64,000 bases of DNA. Origin: Citrobacter freundii. Its GTDB lineage: Bacteria > Bacteroidota > Bacteroidia > Chitinophagales > Chitinophagaceae. Under the pieces are notes generated by a model that was not told the origin of the DNA, made no database searches, and was given only the letters and a program-made list of their open reading frames with translations. Shown in pieces: positions 51,055 to 59,947 of this stretch; the stretch's first letter is position 1; every line of letters starts with the position of its first letter. The DNA lies in the NCBI GenBank assembly GCA_003243445.1, contig QFQQ01000009.1, positions 1 through 64,000 of the forward strand, given 5' to 3'. The translations under genes were made by a program, and so were the position numbers.

Positions 51055-52170
51055 ATGAAGAAGTTGATCCTTGCACTTGCGCTTATCTCTGCCCGCGGAG
51101 CGGAGGCTCAGTTACCTGCTCCTGATAGTACAGGTGAGATCCGGATAAAGTTCCAGCACAATATTGAATTTGCAGGTTTTGTATTTTTTATGGGAACGAT
51201 GACGGCCGATGCCGCAGTTCCCGGCGCAAAAATGAATAATGGGATCCTGAAGAAGGATTGGTTCCGTTATGATCTTTCACTGGCCAGTCGTTATGCTGAA
51301 TATATAGACGATCCCGATCTGTCCATTGCGGCAAACTACCTGGAGAAACTACAGGCGCCGGACATCTTTCGGCTGCTGATGAGTGTGGGCAATTTCCCGG
51401 ACGCTGTTCTGCCAAAAGGAATTGAACGGGATAAGATCATTGGTTTTGCTACATATAACGACAGTACAGAGGCGGCAAACGAAGCGACTGCTTTCCTGTC
51501 AGCATTGAACAGGTTTTATAAGACCATTTCGTTTGATAAATATTTCAGTACTTCCGGCAAATACTACCAGCAGGCTATGAAAGAGATCAGGTCCGCGCTC
51601 CCTGCCTCCGGTTCGATAGCAATGATGGAACAATTCTATGGAAAACGATTCAATACATACACATTAATGCCAAGCCTTACGATCCCGTCGGGAATGGCGT
51701 TCGGGGTAAATATAAAGAGCGGAAATGGTATCAGTATCTATAATTTGTTCGGGCCATTTGCTGTACCCGATCTCGACACTAATATTGCACTCGGATTCGA
51801 CAAGCCACAGCATATCCTTGAGCTGAGCATTCACGAGTTTGGTCATTCGTTCGCCAACCCGGTGGTTGGCCGCTTGCCGGATTCGCTGATCTCTTCAAAG
51901 CGTTCGTTGTTCAATCCCATCGCGGGCGCAATGGACGACCAGGGTTATCCTGACTGGAATAGTTGTGTGACGGAGCATTTCGTTCGCGCCGGCGAAGTGA
52001 TCATTGCGCGAAAGATGGGGCGTACAAAAGCTTCGGATGAGTTGTTGAGAAATTATATTGAAACGAGGAAGTTCATTTACCTTCCGAAGATCATTCAGGT
52101 GCTGGAAGAGGCTGTTTCAGCTGGAAAAACGTATGCGGAAGCAGTGAGGATGGCGGCGGAAGCGTTGTGA
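51055..52170 (+). CDS. DUF4932-like exported HExxH protein
   Basis: Protein of 371 residues with a signal peptide (cleavage near AEAQ, residue 19). It resembles DUF4932 proteins: ELSIHEFGHSFANPV gives the zinc motif HEFGH at residues 260-264, and a glutamate in VTEHFVRAGEV downstream fits as third ligand. The rest is helical, with LEKLQAPDIFRLLMSVGNFP in the N-terminal half. A metallopeptidase role is likely but unproven. It follows the membrane AraC gene by 68 nt. Confidence 0.75.
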   Translation: MKKLILALALISARGAEAQLPAPDSTGEIRIKFQHNIEFAGFVFFMGTMTADAAVPGAKMNNGILKKDWFRYDLSLASRYAEYIDDPDLSIAANYLEKLQAPDIFRLLMSVGNFPDAVLPKGIERDKIIGFATYNDSTEAANEATAFLSALNRFYKTISFDKYFSTSGKYYQQAMKEIRSALPASGSIAMMEQFYGKRFNTYTLMPSLTIPSGMAFGVNIKSGNGISIYNLFGPFAVPDLDTNIALGFDKPQHILELSIHEFGHSFANPVVGRLPDSLISSKRSLFNPIAGAMDDQGYPDWNSCVTEHFVRAGEVIIARKMGRTKASDELLRNYIETRKFIYLPKIIQVLEEAVSAGKTYAEAVRMAAEAL

Positions 52171-52240
52171 CAGTAACTGATCTATTAATCTTACTTCCAA
52201 TGCTTTCCGGAAAAAAATCTCAACTTTTTTTGATAATCTT

Positions 52241-52271
52241 TTTGCGGGGAATCTATTTTCCTTTACTTTTG
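52241..52271 (+). promoter_or_regulatory. Promoter of tRNA-Arg (TTTG-N19-TACTTTTG)
   Basis: TTTG at 52241-52244 and TACTTTTG at 52264-52271 with a 19-nt spacer match the Bacteroidota consensus TTTG / TAnnTTTG exactly. The expected transcription start is about 5 nt before the tRNA. This is the clearest promoter in the window. Confidence 0.8.
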
Positions 52272-52281
52272 CCGTCCGTTT

Positions 52282-52355
52282 GGCTGCGTAGCTCAACTGA
52301 ATAGAGCATCTGACTACGGATCAGAAGGTTTCAGGTTTGAATCCTGACGCGGTCA
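52282..52355 (+). tRNA. tRNA-Arg (ACG)
   Basis: A 74-nt cloverleaf. The acceptor stem GGCTGCG pairs with CGCGGTC (two G-U pairs), with discriminator A at 52355. The D arm is GCTC / GAGC, the anticodon stem TCTGA / TCAGA with loop CTACGGA (anticodon ACG, arginine). The T arm is TCAGG / CCTGA with loop TTTGAAT. CCA is not encoded, as is common in this phylum. Confidence 0.95.
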
Positions 52356-52360
52356 CACTA

Positions 52361-52397
52361 AAAAGGCTTCACAGAGATGTGGGGCTTTTTTTATGTT
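52361..52397 (+). terminator. Terminator of tRNA-Arg
   Basis: A 13-bp stem (AAAAGGCTTCACA with TGTGGGGCTTTTT, some G-U pairs) around GAGA, ending in a T-run, 5 nt after the tRNA. Confidence 0.75.
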
Positions 52398-52923
52398 TTT
52401 AACGCAAACGGTATGGAGATCGCTGGCGGCTGAAAGGCATGTATAATCGGGCTTTTGCCGTCAACAATGCTGGATCATTCCGGCCGGTTATATGACCAGG
52501 ATCGTGCATTCTTTTCCCACAATTAAAATTGCGGGCTAATCGCACACCCGGCTATTCGCAATGTTTATTCCAACCGCCAACCCTTCGAATAATTCGCCAA
52601 ACCTCAGCGACCCACCTAGCCCACAATTTCAATTGTGGGTGGAGGAGATTTCGAATGAAAGGCGTTCGTAGAGAATTTGCAGGCAAATCACCTCTCTGAC
52701 ATGGCGATCTTGTATAAGGAATGCGTGATCCATTGGCCGTTGAAAGCATCTCCCGCCCGCGCCGATTAAGAATCCACGAATACAGTACACACTACCAGTC
52801 AAATACTGCCTTTGCGTGAGGCTGCTTGCCAAAGCTTTCAGATCGTTCATGAGGTTTTTTTCAAACGGTAATCCATTCAATGCCTGCTTTCCTTAGCTTT
52901 ATCGCATAACTACAAGCATAATT
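52398..52923. other. Non-coding region after tRNA-Arg
   Basis: About 530 bp without a credible gene. It contains two REP-like palindromes (52513-52642). Open frames on the minus strand at 52552 and 52629 look like chance. Confidence 0.6.
52513..52642. repeat. Pair of inverted REP-like palindromes
   Basis: CCCACAATTAAAATTGCGGG (near 52517) and CCCACAATTTCAATTGTGGG (52619-52638) are related hairpins, about 100 bp apart and in inverted orientation. Each has a CTA(A/G) flank on its outer side. The form matches REP pairs mobilised by Y1 (REP-associated) transposases. No transposase gene is present here. Confidence 0.55.
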
Positions 52924-54237
52924 ATGAAAAAAATCCTTCTTCCTGTCTGCCTGCTGCTGGGCGTTGTCTCCCAGGCACAGATCAAGGCAGACGATGTAAA
53001 GAGTTTTACCCTGAAAAACGGGATGAAGTTTCTCATAGTGGAGGACAATTCCATTCCCAACGCAAATATGTACCTGTTCTATCGCGTAGGATCACGCAAT
53101 GAATACCAGGGCATCACGGGTCTCTCCCACTTTTTTGAACACATGATGTTCAATGGCGCAAAAAAATATGGCCCGAAAGAATTTGACCGCACCATGGAAT
53201 TCAATGGCGGCGCCAACAATGCCTATACACGAGAGGACGTGACAGTTTACACGGACTGGTTCCCGGCATCTGCCACCGAAGTCATCTTTGACCTTGAAAG
53301 TGACCGCATCGCAAGCCTCAGCATCGACCCGAAAATGGTAGAAAGCGAAAGAGGTGTTGTACTCAGTGAACGCAGCACAGGGCTCGAAAATTCACCGTGG
53401 CGTATGCTTGGTGAGGCTGTTACTGCCCAGGCTTTCCAGGAACATCCGTATCACTGGCCCGTGATCGGTTATGAAGATGATATGAAGAACTGGAAACAGG
53501 CAGATCTTGAACGTTATTTTAAAACATACTATGCGCCTAATAACTGCGTGGTGGTCATGTCCGGTGCTATCAAAGCTGAAAACATCAAAGCACTCGCTGA
53601 AAAATACCTCGAACCAATTCCCGCTCAGCCTGAACCGCCAAAAGTGCACCAGGTAGAGCCTCCGCAAACCGGGGAAAGAAGGATCATGGTACAAAAAGAT
53701 GTGGCTACGCCATATCTGAATATCGTATACAAAGCTCCGGCAGCAAAAGATGATGATTACTATGCGCTTTCGCTGCTGAGTGATATCCTTAGCTCGGGAA
53801 AATCGTCAAGACTCTACGCATCGCTGGTGGATAACAAACAGCTCGCTACGTCTGTCTTTACTTCTTATGGAGAAAGCTTTGATCCCACTGCATTCGGCTT
53901 CTATGCCATTGCCGGCAAGAATGTAAAAGAAGGCGATCTGGAGAATGCGATCTATGAAGAGATCGAGAAAATCAAGAAAGATGGCGTAACAGACAAGGAA
54001 CTGCAGAAAGTAAAAAATCAAAAGCTGATCGAGTTCTATAACCAGGTAGAAACGATCGACGGTAAATCTAACAATATCGGAACCTATGAGGTTTTCTTTG
54101 GTGACTATAAAAAGATGTTTGAAGCGCCGGACCGTTACAATAAAGTGACCGCAGAAGATATCAAACGCGTTGCAAACAATTATTTTAAAAAGACAACACG
54201 TACCGTGGGTGTGTTGAAATCAAACACAGCAGAGTAA
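52924..54237 (+). CDS. M16 family zinc peptidase, catalytic member
   Basis: Exported peptidase of 437 residues, signal peptide about 1-19. The inverted zinc motif HFFEH (H69, E72, H73) is intact within LSHFFEHMMFNGA, and VVLSERS downstream lies near the third ligand. The M16 C-terminal domain is present (RIMVQKDVATPYLNIVYKAP). M16B enzymes act as pairs in which one partner has the zinc site and the other the R/Y substrate motif. The next gene, 36 nt downstream, is that partner, so together they form the periplasmic heterodimer. Confidence 0.92.
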   Translation: MKKILLPVCLLLGVVSQAQIKADDVKSFTLKNGMKFLIVEDNSIPNANMYLFYRVGSRNEYQGITGLSHFFEHMMFNGAKKYGPKEFDRTMEFNGGANNAYTREDVTVYTDWFPASATEVIFDLESDRIASLSIDPKMVESERGVVLSERSTGLENSPWRMLGEAVTAQAFQEHPYHWPVIGYEDDMKNWKQADLERYFKTYYAPNNCVVVMSGAIKAENIKALAEKYLEPIPAQPEPPKVHQVEPPQTGERRIMVQKDVATPYLNIVYKAPAAKDDDYYALSLLSDILSSGKSSRLYASLVDNKQLATSVFTSYGESFDPTAFGFYAIAGKNVKEGDLENAIYEEIEKIKKDGVTDKELQKVKNQKLIEFYNQVETIDGKSNNIGTYEVFFGDYKKMFEAPDRYNKVTAEDIKRVANNYFKKTTRTVGVLKSNTAE

Positions 54238-54273
54238 CGTTCAACATTCAAGCATCAAGTTAAACAACAACAA

Positions 54274-55677
54274 ATGAAACAATCATTCTATACGCGTTTT
54301 ATCCTTTTTGCGCTGGCCTGCATGACAAGCCTGGTGATGAATGCACAGGATTATAAACTGCCCGCTTATCAGACATTCACCCTTAAGAATGGCTTGACCG
54401 TTTACCTTATGGAGCAGCATGATGTTCCTATGATCAATGTGTCCGCCATCCTGCCTGCAGGAGCGATCTATGACGCAGACAAAGCGGGGCTTGCCTCGCT
54501 TACATCTGTAGCATTGAAACACGGTACAAAGAAATATCCAAAGGCAAAACTGGATGAAGAACTGGATTTTATCGGCGCTTCAGTGAACACTTTTGCGTCA
54601 AAAGAATCGGCAGGTCTCTCCGCTCAGTTTGCTGCAAAGGACAAAGAAAAAGTGCTGGATATCATTAATGATCTGCTCACTGCACCGGCATTTGATACAA
54701 CAGAGTTCTCCAAAGAAAAAAGAAGAACGCTTGTAAGACTTGAGCAGGCAAAAGAAAGCCCGCGTTCTGTGATCGGTTCTTATTTTGACAAATTACTGTA
54801 CGGTGATCACGTATATGGAAACGTGATCAGCGGTACGATCGGCACGGTGACCAACCTTACTCCTGCTGATGTAAGACAGTTCTATACGGCGAACTATATT
54901 CCCAATGGATCTGCGATTGCTATTGTCGGGGATTTCAACAGCAAGGATATGAAAGCTGCGGTAACAAAGATCTTCTCCGGCTGGGCAAAAGGCAAACAGG
55001 AAAATGCCAATCTTGCGTCAAAGCCGATTGAAAAACCTACGGGCAATAAAGTATTACTGGTAAATAAAGATGACGCAAAAGAAACAACTTTTTATATCGG
55101 CGCTCCTGGCATCAGCCGCAATAATCCTGATTATGTTGCTGTGGATGTGATCAACACATTATTTGGCGGAAGATTTACGTCCATGCTGAATGATGAGCTG
55201 CGTGTAAACTCAGGACTTACCTATGGAGCCAGCAGCCGGTTCACCGCATTGAAGAATGGCGGTTCTTTCGTGATCACCACGTTCACTGCCGGTAAAACAA
55301 CAGAGCCCGCGATCGATAAAGCCCTTGAAGTGTTAAAGAAATTACATGCACAGGGCGTTGATGAAAAATCACTTGCTTCTGCAAAGAACTATGTGAAAGG
55401 ACAATTCCCTCCACGCTACGAAACAAGCGGTCAGCTTGCCGGTTTGCTCACGCAAATGTTCTGGTACAAGTTTGATGAGTCATTTATCAACAACTTCCAG
55501 AAAAACGTGGATGGGCTGACGCTTGAGAAAGCAAAATCCATCATCCAGACTTATTTCCCGCAGGACAAACTGCAATTCGTACTGGTTGGAAAAGCTGCCG
55601 ATATTAAAAAGATCGCAGAAAAATATGGGCCGGTGACAGAGGTGCAGATAAAAGAGGAACCGAAGAAAGCGTTTTAA
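54274..55677 (+). CDS. M16 family peptidase partner, non-catalytic (R/Y motif)
   Basis: Exported protein of 467 residues with a signal peptide (cleavage near NAQ, residue ~24). The M16 fold is clear (FTLKNGLTVYLMEQHDVPMI), but the zinc motif is lost: GLASLTSVALKHGTKKY has no HxxEH. It keeps the segment FTSMLNDELRVNSGLTYGAS, which carries the R/Y pair used to bind substrate. It is the non-catalytic partner of the M16 enzyme upstream. A 9-nt inverted repeat begins directly after its stop codon. Confidence 0.92.
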   Translation: MKQSFYTRFILFALACMTSLVMNAQDYKLPAYQTFTLKNGLTVYLMEQHDVPMINVSAILPAGAIYDADKAGLASLTSVALKHGTKKYPKAKLDEELDFIGASVNTFASKESAGLSAQFAAKDKEKVLDIINDLLTAPAFDTTEFSKEKRRTLVRLEQAKESPRSVIGSYFDKLLYGDHVYGNVISGTIGTVTNLTPADVRQFYTANYIPNGSAIAIVGDFNSKDMKAAVTKIFSGWAKGKQENANLASKPIEKPTGNKVLLVNKDDAKETTFYIGAPGISRNNPDYVAVDVINTLFGGRFTSMLNDELRVNSGLTYGASSRFTALKNGGSFVITTFTAGKTTEPAIDKALEVLKKLHAQGVDEKSLASAKNYVKGQFPPRYETSGQLAGLLTQMFWYKFDESFINNFQKNVDGLTLEKAKSIIQTYFPQDKLQFVLVGKAADIKKIAEKYGPVTEVQIKEEPKKAF

Positions 55678-55840
55678 GAGATTCCAGGGGTTCAAAGGTT
55701 CCAGAAGTTCCAGGGGTTCCAGAGGTTCCAAAGGTTGCTCCGCCGATAGCAGTGTTTATTTTTACAGAAGATGTTATGGTTGGAGAACCTCTGGAACCCC
55801 TGGAACTCTTGAAACCTCTGGAACTTCTTAAACCTCTGCC
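55678..55840. repeat. Inverted AGGTTCCAG-unit element
   Basis: The left arm 55680-55744 starts 2 nt after the stop codon at 55677. The right arm 55782-55840 is its complement (AACCTCTGGAACCCCTGGAA onward). The inner left end is GGTTGCTCCGCC. The loop is about 38 nt. Confidence 0.88.
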
Positions 55841-55874
55841 CCTTGAAGCCCGTCCTCGTTTACAACGAATCCCG

Positions 55875-55882
55875 TAGCTTTG
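55875..55882 (+). promoter_or_regulatory. Candidate -7 element (TAGCTTTG) of rlmH
   Basis: An exact TAnnTTTG match lying 35 nt before the rlmH start. No clear TTTG is present 19-21 nt upstream. Confidence 0.4.
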
Positions 55883-55916
55883 AACCCTTTAAACCAACTT
55901 TTCAAGAGAAGCTGTC

Positions 55917-56390
55917 ATGCGTATAGAACTCTGGTCTGTCGGCAAGAATCACGAACCCTACGTAAAGAGCGGTGTGGAAGAGTTCACCAAGCGCATCTCC
56001 AATTATTTTAAGGTTGAATGGGTGATCATTCCTCAGCCTAAAAATGCCGGGGCAATGAGTGAGCCGGAACTAAAAAAGAAAGAAGGGGAAGCCATCTTGG
56101 AAAAGCTGGAGAAAGATGACTACCTGGTAGCATTGGATGAAAGAGGAAAACAGGTTTCCTCAGAAGGATTGTCGGAGTTTTTACAAGCCAGGGCGAATGC
56201 AGGTTCAAAAAAACTCATATTCCTGATCGGCGGGGCGTTTGGCATAGACGAAGATGTAATGAAACGGGCCGGGTTCAGCTGGAGTCTTTCAAAATTGGTA
56301 TTCCCGCATCAACTGGTAAGGTTGATTCTGGCAGAGCAGGTTTACAGGGCATGTACGATATTGCGGAATGAAAAGTATCATCATAAATAA
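55917..56390 (+). CDS. rlmH: 23S rRNA (pseudouridine1915-N3)-methyltransferase RlmH
   Basis: SPOUT-class methyltransferase of 157 residues, the usual RlmH length. It methylates pseudouridine 1915 in helix 69 of 23S rRNA on the 70S ribosome, using S-adenosylmethionine. Visible marks: MRIELWSVGKNHEPYVKSGV, YLVALDERGKQVSSE, the knot glycines in LIFLIGGAFGIDEDV, and LSKLVFPHQLVRLILAEQVY leading to a C-terminal RAxxI segment. It is followed 24 nt later by the rhomboid gene on the same strand. Confidence 0.97.
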   Translation: MRIELWSVGKNHEPYVKSGVEEFTKRISNYFKVEWVIIPQPKNAGAMSEPELKKKEGEAILEKLEKDDYLVALDERGKQVSSEGLSEFLQARANAGSKKLIFLIGGAFGIDEDVMKRAGFSWSLSKLVFPHQLVRLILAEQVYRACTILRNEKYHHK

Positions 56391-56414
56391 TAAGACGAAC
56401 TAAGAAGATCAGTT

Positions 56415-57068
56415 ATGCAGGTACCTCAACTCAATGTTACGCTTGTCATCGTCATTATTACAGCGATCATTTCCATAGGAGCGTTCAATAATGAGAAGAT
56501 CAAGGATGATCTGATCTTCTATCCTCCCTATGTCACATATAAGAAACAGTGGTATCGTTTCTTTACCAGCGGTCTGATCCATGCTAACTGGGGACACCTG
56601 ATCTTTAATATGATCGCGTTGTACTCTTTTGGTGGTGGTGTGGAAACTGCATTCACTTACCTGATCTTTGGAAAGTCAGGAAAGTATCTCTATCTGTTGA
56701 TGTATGTGCTGGCGCTGTTGTTTTCAGAATTGCCGAAATATCTGAAGAATAAAGACAACGCTCATTATGCGAGTTTGGGTGCTTCCGGCGGAGTAAGTGC
56801 AGTTATGTTTGCAATGGTCCTGCTTACGCCAGGAACTGAGATCGGTTTCTTCTTTCTCCCAATCGGCATTCCGGGGTTTATATTCGCTCCTTTATATATT
56901 GCGATCTCCATCTGGCTTGAGAAACAGGGCGGGACGAATATTGGCCATTCCGCTCACGTATTCGGTGCATTATTCGGGTTGGGATTTGTGATCATTGTGA
57001 GTCGGATCGTTGCTGATTTTGATGCCATAAGCTACTGCCTGGCCGGCATTCAGCAGTATTTTAATTGA
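56415..57068 (+). CDS. Rhomboid family intramembrane serine protease
   Basis: Integral membrane protease of 217 residues with six membrane segments. The catalytic dyad is S124 (SLGASGGVSAVMF) and H181 (HSAHVFGALFG). Accessory residues H56 and N65 lie in the second segment (HANWGHLIFNMIALY). Rhomboids cut single-pass membrane proteins within the membrane; the substrate is unknown. It follows rlmH by 24 nt and is probably co-transcribed, although the two functions are not obviously linked. Confidence 0.93.
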   Translation: MQVPQLNVTLVIVIITAIISIGAFNNEKIKDDLIFYPPYVTYKKQWYRFFTSGLIHANWGHLIFNMIALYSFGGGVETAFTYLIFGKSGKYLYLLMYVLALLFSELPKYLKNKDNAHYASLGASGGVSAVMFAMVLLTPGTEIGFFFLPIGIPGFIFAPLYIAISIWLEKQGGTNIGHSAHVFGALFGLGFVIIVSRIVADFDAISYCLAGIQQYFN

Positions 57069-57378
57069 CCCGTTGCGGGCCTGAACTTATAAGGTTATCC
57101 ACAAATTTGGGTATTTTTTATATTGATAATCATAGCAGTTGCATTGTCCGTTACGGGCTTTTTTAAAACATTTCCCCAAAATGCTTTGGAATACTAAGTA
57201 GAATTTCTACTTTTATCGCGTAATACTACATCACAGTATTTTTACGCACTTCTCCAGATATCCGTACTCTAATATCCCACGCAATTCCGCAGTTTAAATA
57301 TCCAGGCACCCAGCATTGACCGTATGCCTCTATGTCCTAATGAATCATTTTTAAATCATTCATTAAAATTTATACTGT
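57069..57378. other. Leader region of the T9SS type A gene with palindromes
   Basis: AAGTAGAA-T-TTCTACTT (57196-57212) is a near-continuous palindrome. GCGTAATACT (57218-57227) pairs with AGTATTTTTACGC (57235-57247, with a 3-nt bulge). These may be operator or mRNA leader structures for the gene at 57379. No other element is seen. Confidence 0.45.
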
Positions 57379-58239
57379 ATGAGAATTTTTACTCTAAGTT
57401 TCCTTGGTACCCTTTTACTGACTATTGCTTCCTTAAACAGCAACGCACAATGCCCTAAGCCTGACGGCATGACTGCGCAGCCGTATCTCTATCAAGGTAA
57501 ATGTTTGCTGTTCGTTCAGTTTGCATGGCCTTTCTCCAACGTGAGTATTGCTAACGCACAAGGTTATGTTGCACAGGCTGCTGCTGACGCAAGCGGTACT
57601 GTTACTTTTGAATATGACTGTTCAAAAGCTCCGATCACAGGCGTTCTGTCTGTAACACCTGGTGGACAGATCTGCAATACCGTTCAGTTTGCGCAACAGG
57701 TTGTTCTTCCGGTAAAATTTGAATCTTTCACTGCTGAACTGAAGAATGGCGCTGCACTGCTTGACTGGTCTACTTCTTATGAGTTCAACAACGCAAAATA
57801 CATTGTTGAAAAAAGCGCAGATGGAAGAAGCTTTAGCGCTGTTGGTGAAGTAGCCGGTGCAAAGAATTCTATCGAGCTGAACAAATATTCATTTGTTGAT
57901 GCAAGCTTCAAAGCCGGAGATGTAGCATTCTATCGTCTCAAGCAGGTTGACTTTGATGGTTCTTCAAGCTATTCCAAAATTGCTTATATCAATACAAGCA
58001 GAGATAAATCAACAACCATCCGCATTGCTCCAAACCCATTCCTGAATGAAGATATTCAGCTGATCGGTATCAGTGCATCTGACATGAACAAGAACAACAT
58101 CCGTGTATTCAACATGGCTGGTAAGCAACTCAACTTCGACATTGCTGGTTCAAATGCCATCCGCCTCGATCCAACATTGCCAAAAGGTGTTTATTTCCTT
58201 AGCATCAATGGCAATTCATATAAACTGTTGAAGAACTAA
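57379..58239 (+). CDS. T9SS type A sorting domain protein
   Basis: Exported protein of 286 residues with a signal peptide (cleavage near NAQ, residue 24). The N-terminal part holds a small cysteine-bearing beta domain of unknown family. From about residue 112 (VVLPVKFESFTAELKNGAAL) it carries the fibronectin-like segment usual before type A sorting signals. The C-terminal ~75 residues are the signal itself (IAPNPFLNEDIQLIGI, VFNMAGKQL, LPKGVYFLSINGNSYKLLKN). Type A cargo is cleaved and lipid-anchored or released after T9SS transport. Its own promoter region and terminator make it monocistronic. Confidence 0.9.
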   Translation: MRIFTLSFLGTLLLTIASLNSNAQCPKPDGMTAQPYLYQGKCLLFVQFAWPFSNVSIANAQGYVAQAAADASGTVTFEYDCSKAPITGVLSVTPGGQICNTVQFAQQVVLPVKFESFTAELKNGAALLDWSTSYEFNNAKYIVEKSADGRSFSAVGEVAGAKNSIELNKYSFVDASFKAGDVAFYRLKQVDFDGSSSYSKIAYINTSRDKSTTIRIAPNPFLNEDIQLIGISASDMNKNNIRVFNMAGKQLNFDIAGSNAIRLDPTLPKGVYFLSINGNSYKLLKN

Positions 58240-58263
58240 TTGCAATTGGGATTACTAAAGTGG

Positions 58264-58297
58264 CGCCCGGAGAAACCCTCCGGGCGTTCTTTTTTTG
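58264..58297 (+). terminator. Intrinsic terminator of the T9SS type A gene
   Basis: Stem CGCCCGGAG / CTCCGGGCG (58264-58272 and 58278-58286), loop AAACC, followed by TTCTTTTTTT, 25 nt past the stop codon. Confidence 0.9.
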
Positions 58298-58318
58298 GGG
58301 AAGACTTCTTTAGGGAAA

Positions 58319-58570
58319 TAAGTTTCAGAAGTTCCAGAGGTTTCAAAAGTTCCATAGGTTTCAGAGGTTCCAGAAGTTCCAGAGGTTGCTACCGCGTCTT
58401 GTGGCCTACCTGAATAATGTAGTGACTTGGGAGTTGAGCCAATAAAGGTTTAGCAACTTCAATAGGTTCTTCGCCTGCAACATTCTCTCTAAACTTTTAA
58501 AGTTGCAAACCGCGGCAGCAACCTCTGGAACTCCTGGAGCCTCTGAAACCTTCGAACCTCCGGAACCTCC
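58319..58570. repeat. Inverted AGGTTCCAG-unit element
   Basis: Left arm 58319-58397 (about eight units, inner end GGTTGCTACCGCG) and right arm 58510-58570 (inner end CGCGGCAGCAACC). The right arm ends directly at the TGA stop of the minus-strand tilS gene (58571). A full terminator for the plus-strand gene lies before the left arm, so the element is not that gene's terminator. Confidence 0.88.
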
Positions 58571-59902
58571 TCACGACGTAACACTAATCCGTAGAACTCT
58601 CTCCGAAGAAGGTCTGACCTTGAACCGGTCGTCTATCCGCCGGCCCACGACCCAGATGATCTTTTTGTCCATCTCGAGAACCCAGGCGTTTTCCTTTTCA
58701 GTGGCAGACATTTTCTGGTCAATGAAGAAGCGGGCCAGCTTTTTCTTTTTTTGCATACCGAGTGGATAGAAATAGTCGCCATTTTTCCAGGGGCGGAGGA
58801 TCAGCGGGAAACTGATGGAAGATGCATCTGTAAGGGCGATGTTGTTGTTGGCTTGATGATCATTTGGCACTTCCGTGACCCGAAGATCCAGTTTTCCACC
58901 GGGAAAATCATAAGTGCCGGGTTTGTCTATGACGACCAATGACGGTGTTTCGGCTTTGGCAGGCGTAATGATCAACCATGCCCTGTTACGGATGATACGA
59001 TGAGAAGACGATTGTACATAACGCCCAGATCCGCTATCCATCAACGCTGCCACTTCACTCGTCTGCGCCGGGGAAAAACCATACTCACGGATGATCTCAT
59101 ATAATACAGTTTGAAAAGGAACAACCTGCTGAAGTTTCAATACAGCGATATGCACTTCACTTCCTTTTCTGACCAGGAGCTTTTTCTTATGCATATCAAG
59201 CGCCTGCTGATAAAGCTGCTCTGTTTCCCTGAAACGGATTAAGTTCTGTCTCGCATTTTTTGCAGCTTCGGGAAACTTCTGCTCCACCAAAGGAATGACC
59301 TGGTGACGGAAAAAATTACGGGTGTATTTATCGGATTTATTTGAACTGTCCTCAACCCATTCAAGTGACTGGTTCAATGCAAAGTCAAGCAGTTCTTTCC
59401 TGCCTGCAAATAAGAGTGGCCGGAGGAGGTTTCCCTGTTTTGGCAAAATACCCCGCAGGCCAGAGATACCAGTTCCCTTAAAATAATTCATGAGTGATGT
59501 TTCAACCGCATCATCGCCATGATGTGCGGTGAGCAGAACATCCAGGCGGGTTTCTTTATCATTCAGTAATTCATTGAACCAGGTATAGCGCAACTCACGC
59601 GCAGCTTCCTGTACCGAATACTTATTCGCTTTCATATAAGCATTCGTATCGAACCGCTTTAGCCAGACCTTTACCTGGTATTTTGTTCCAAGTTTTTTTA
59701 CAAATGCTTCATCTCTTTCACTCTCCTCTCCTCTCAATTGAAAATTACAATGTGCGATCTCAAAATCAAATCCGCACTCATAACACAATGCACACAATAC
59801 CGCCGAATCAAGCCCGCCGCTTACAGCCAGCAGCAATCGCTGCTTCGGTAAAAAAAGCCTGTTAGCTGAAATGAATGATTTGAATGCGTCGATAAGAACC
59901 AT
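58571..59902 (-). CDS. tilS: tRNA(Ile)-lysidine synthase TilS
   Basis: Essential enzyme of 443 residues that converts C34 of tRNA-Ile (CAU anticodon) to lysidine, so that it reads AUA codons. The PP-loop SGGLDS is at residues 28-33, followed by the substrate region (HCNFQLRGEESERDEAFV, LTAHHGDDAVETSLMNYFKG). The C-terminal TilS domain includes LILRPWKNGDYFYPLGMQKK and KMSATEKENAWVLE. The length is normal. The gene is downstream of the TPR gene on the same strand, separated by a repeat element. Confidence 0.96.
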   Translation of the reverse strand: MVLIDAFKSFISANRLFLPKQRLLLAVSGGLDSAVLCALCYECGFDFEIAHCNFQLRGEESERDEAFVKKLGTKYQVKVWLKRFDTNAYMKANKYSVQEAARELRYTWFNELLNDKETRLDVLLTAHHGDDAVETSLMNYFKGTGISGLRGILPKQGNLLRPLLFAGRKELLDFALNQSLEWVEDSSNKSDKYTRNFFRHQVIPLVEQKFPEAAKNARQNLIRFRETEQLYQQALDMHKKKLLVRKGSEVHIAVLKLQQVVPFQTVLYEIIREYGFSPAQTSEVAALMDSGSGRYVQSSSHRIIRNRAWLIITPAKAETPSLVVIDKPGTYDFPGGKLDLRVTEVPNDHQANNNIALTDASSISFPLILRPWKNGDYFYPLGMQKKKKLARFFIDQKMSATEKENAWVLEMDKKIIWVVGRRIDDRFKVRPSSERVLRISVTS

Positions 59903-59947
59903 ATTATGTCTGTAGTAAGTCTTTTGTTTAAATGTGAAACCGTTTAT

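Noticed and set aside
52629..52880. 83-aa minus-strand frame ending at the REP-like palindrome
   Set aside because: It could be taken for a transposase remnant, but no Y1 transposase motif (HUH) is visible.
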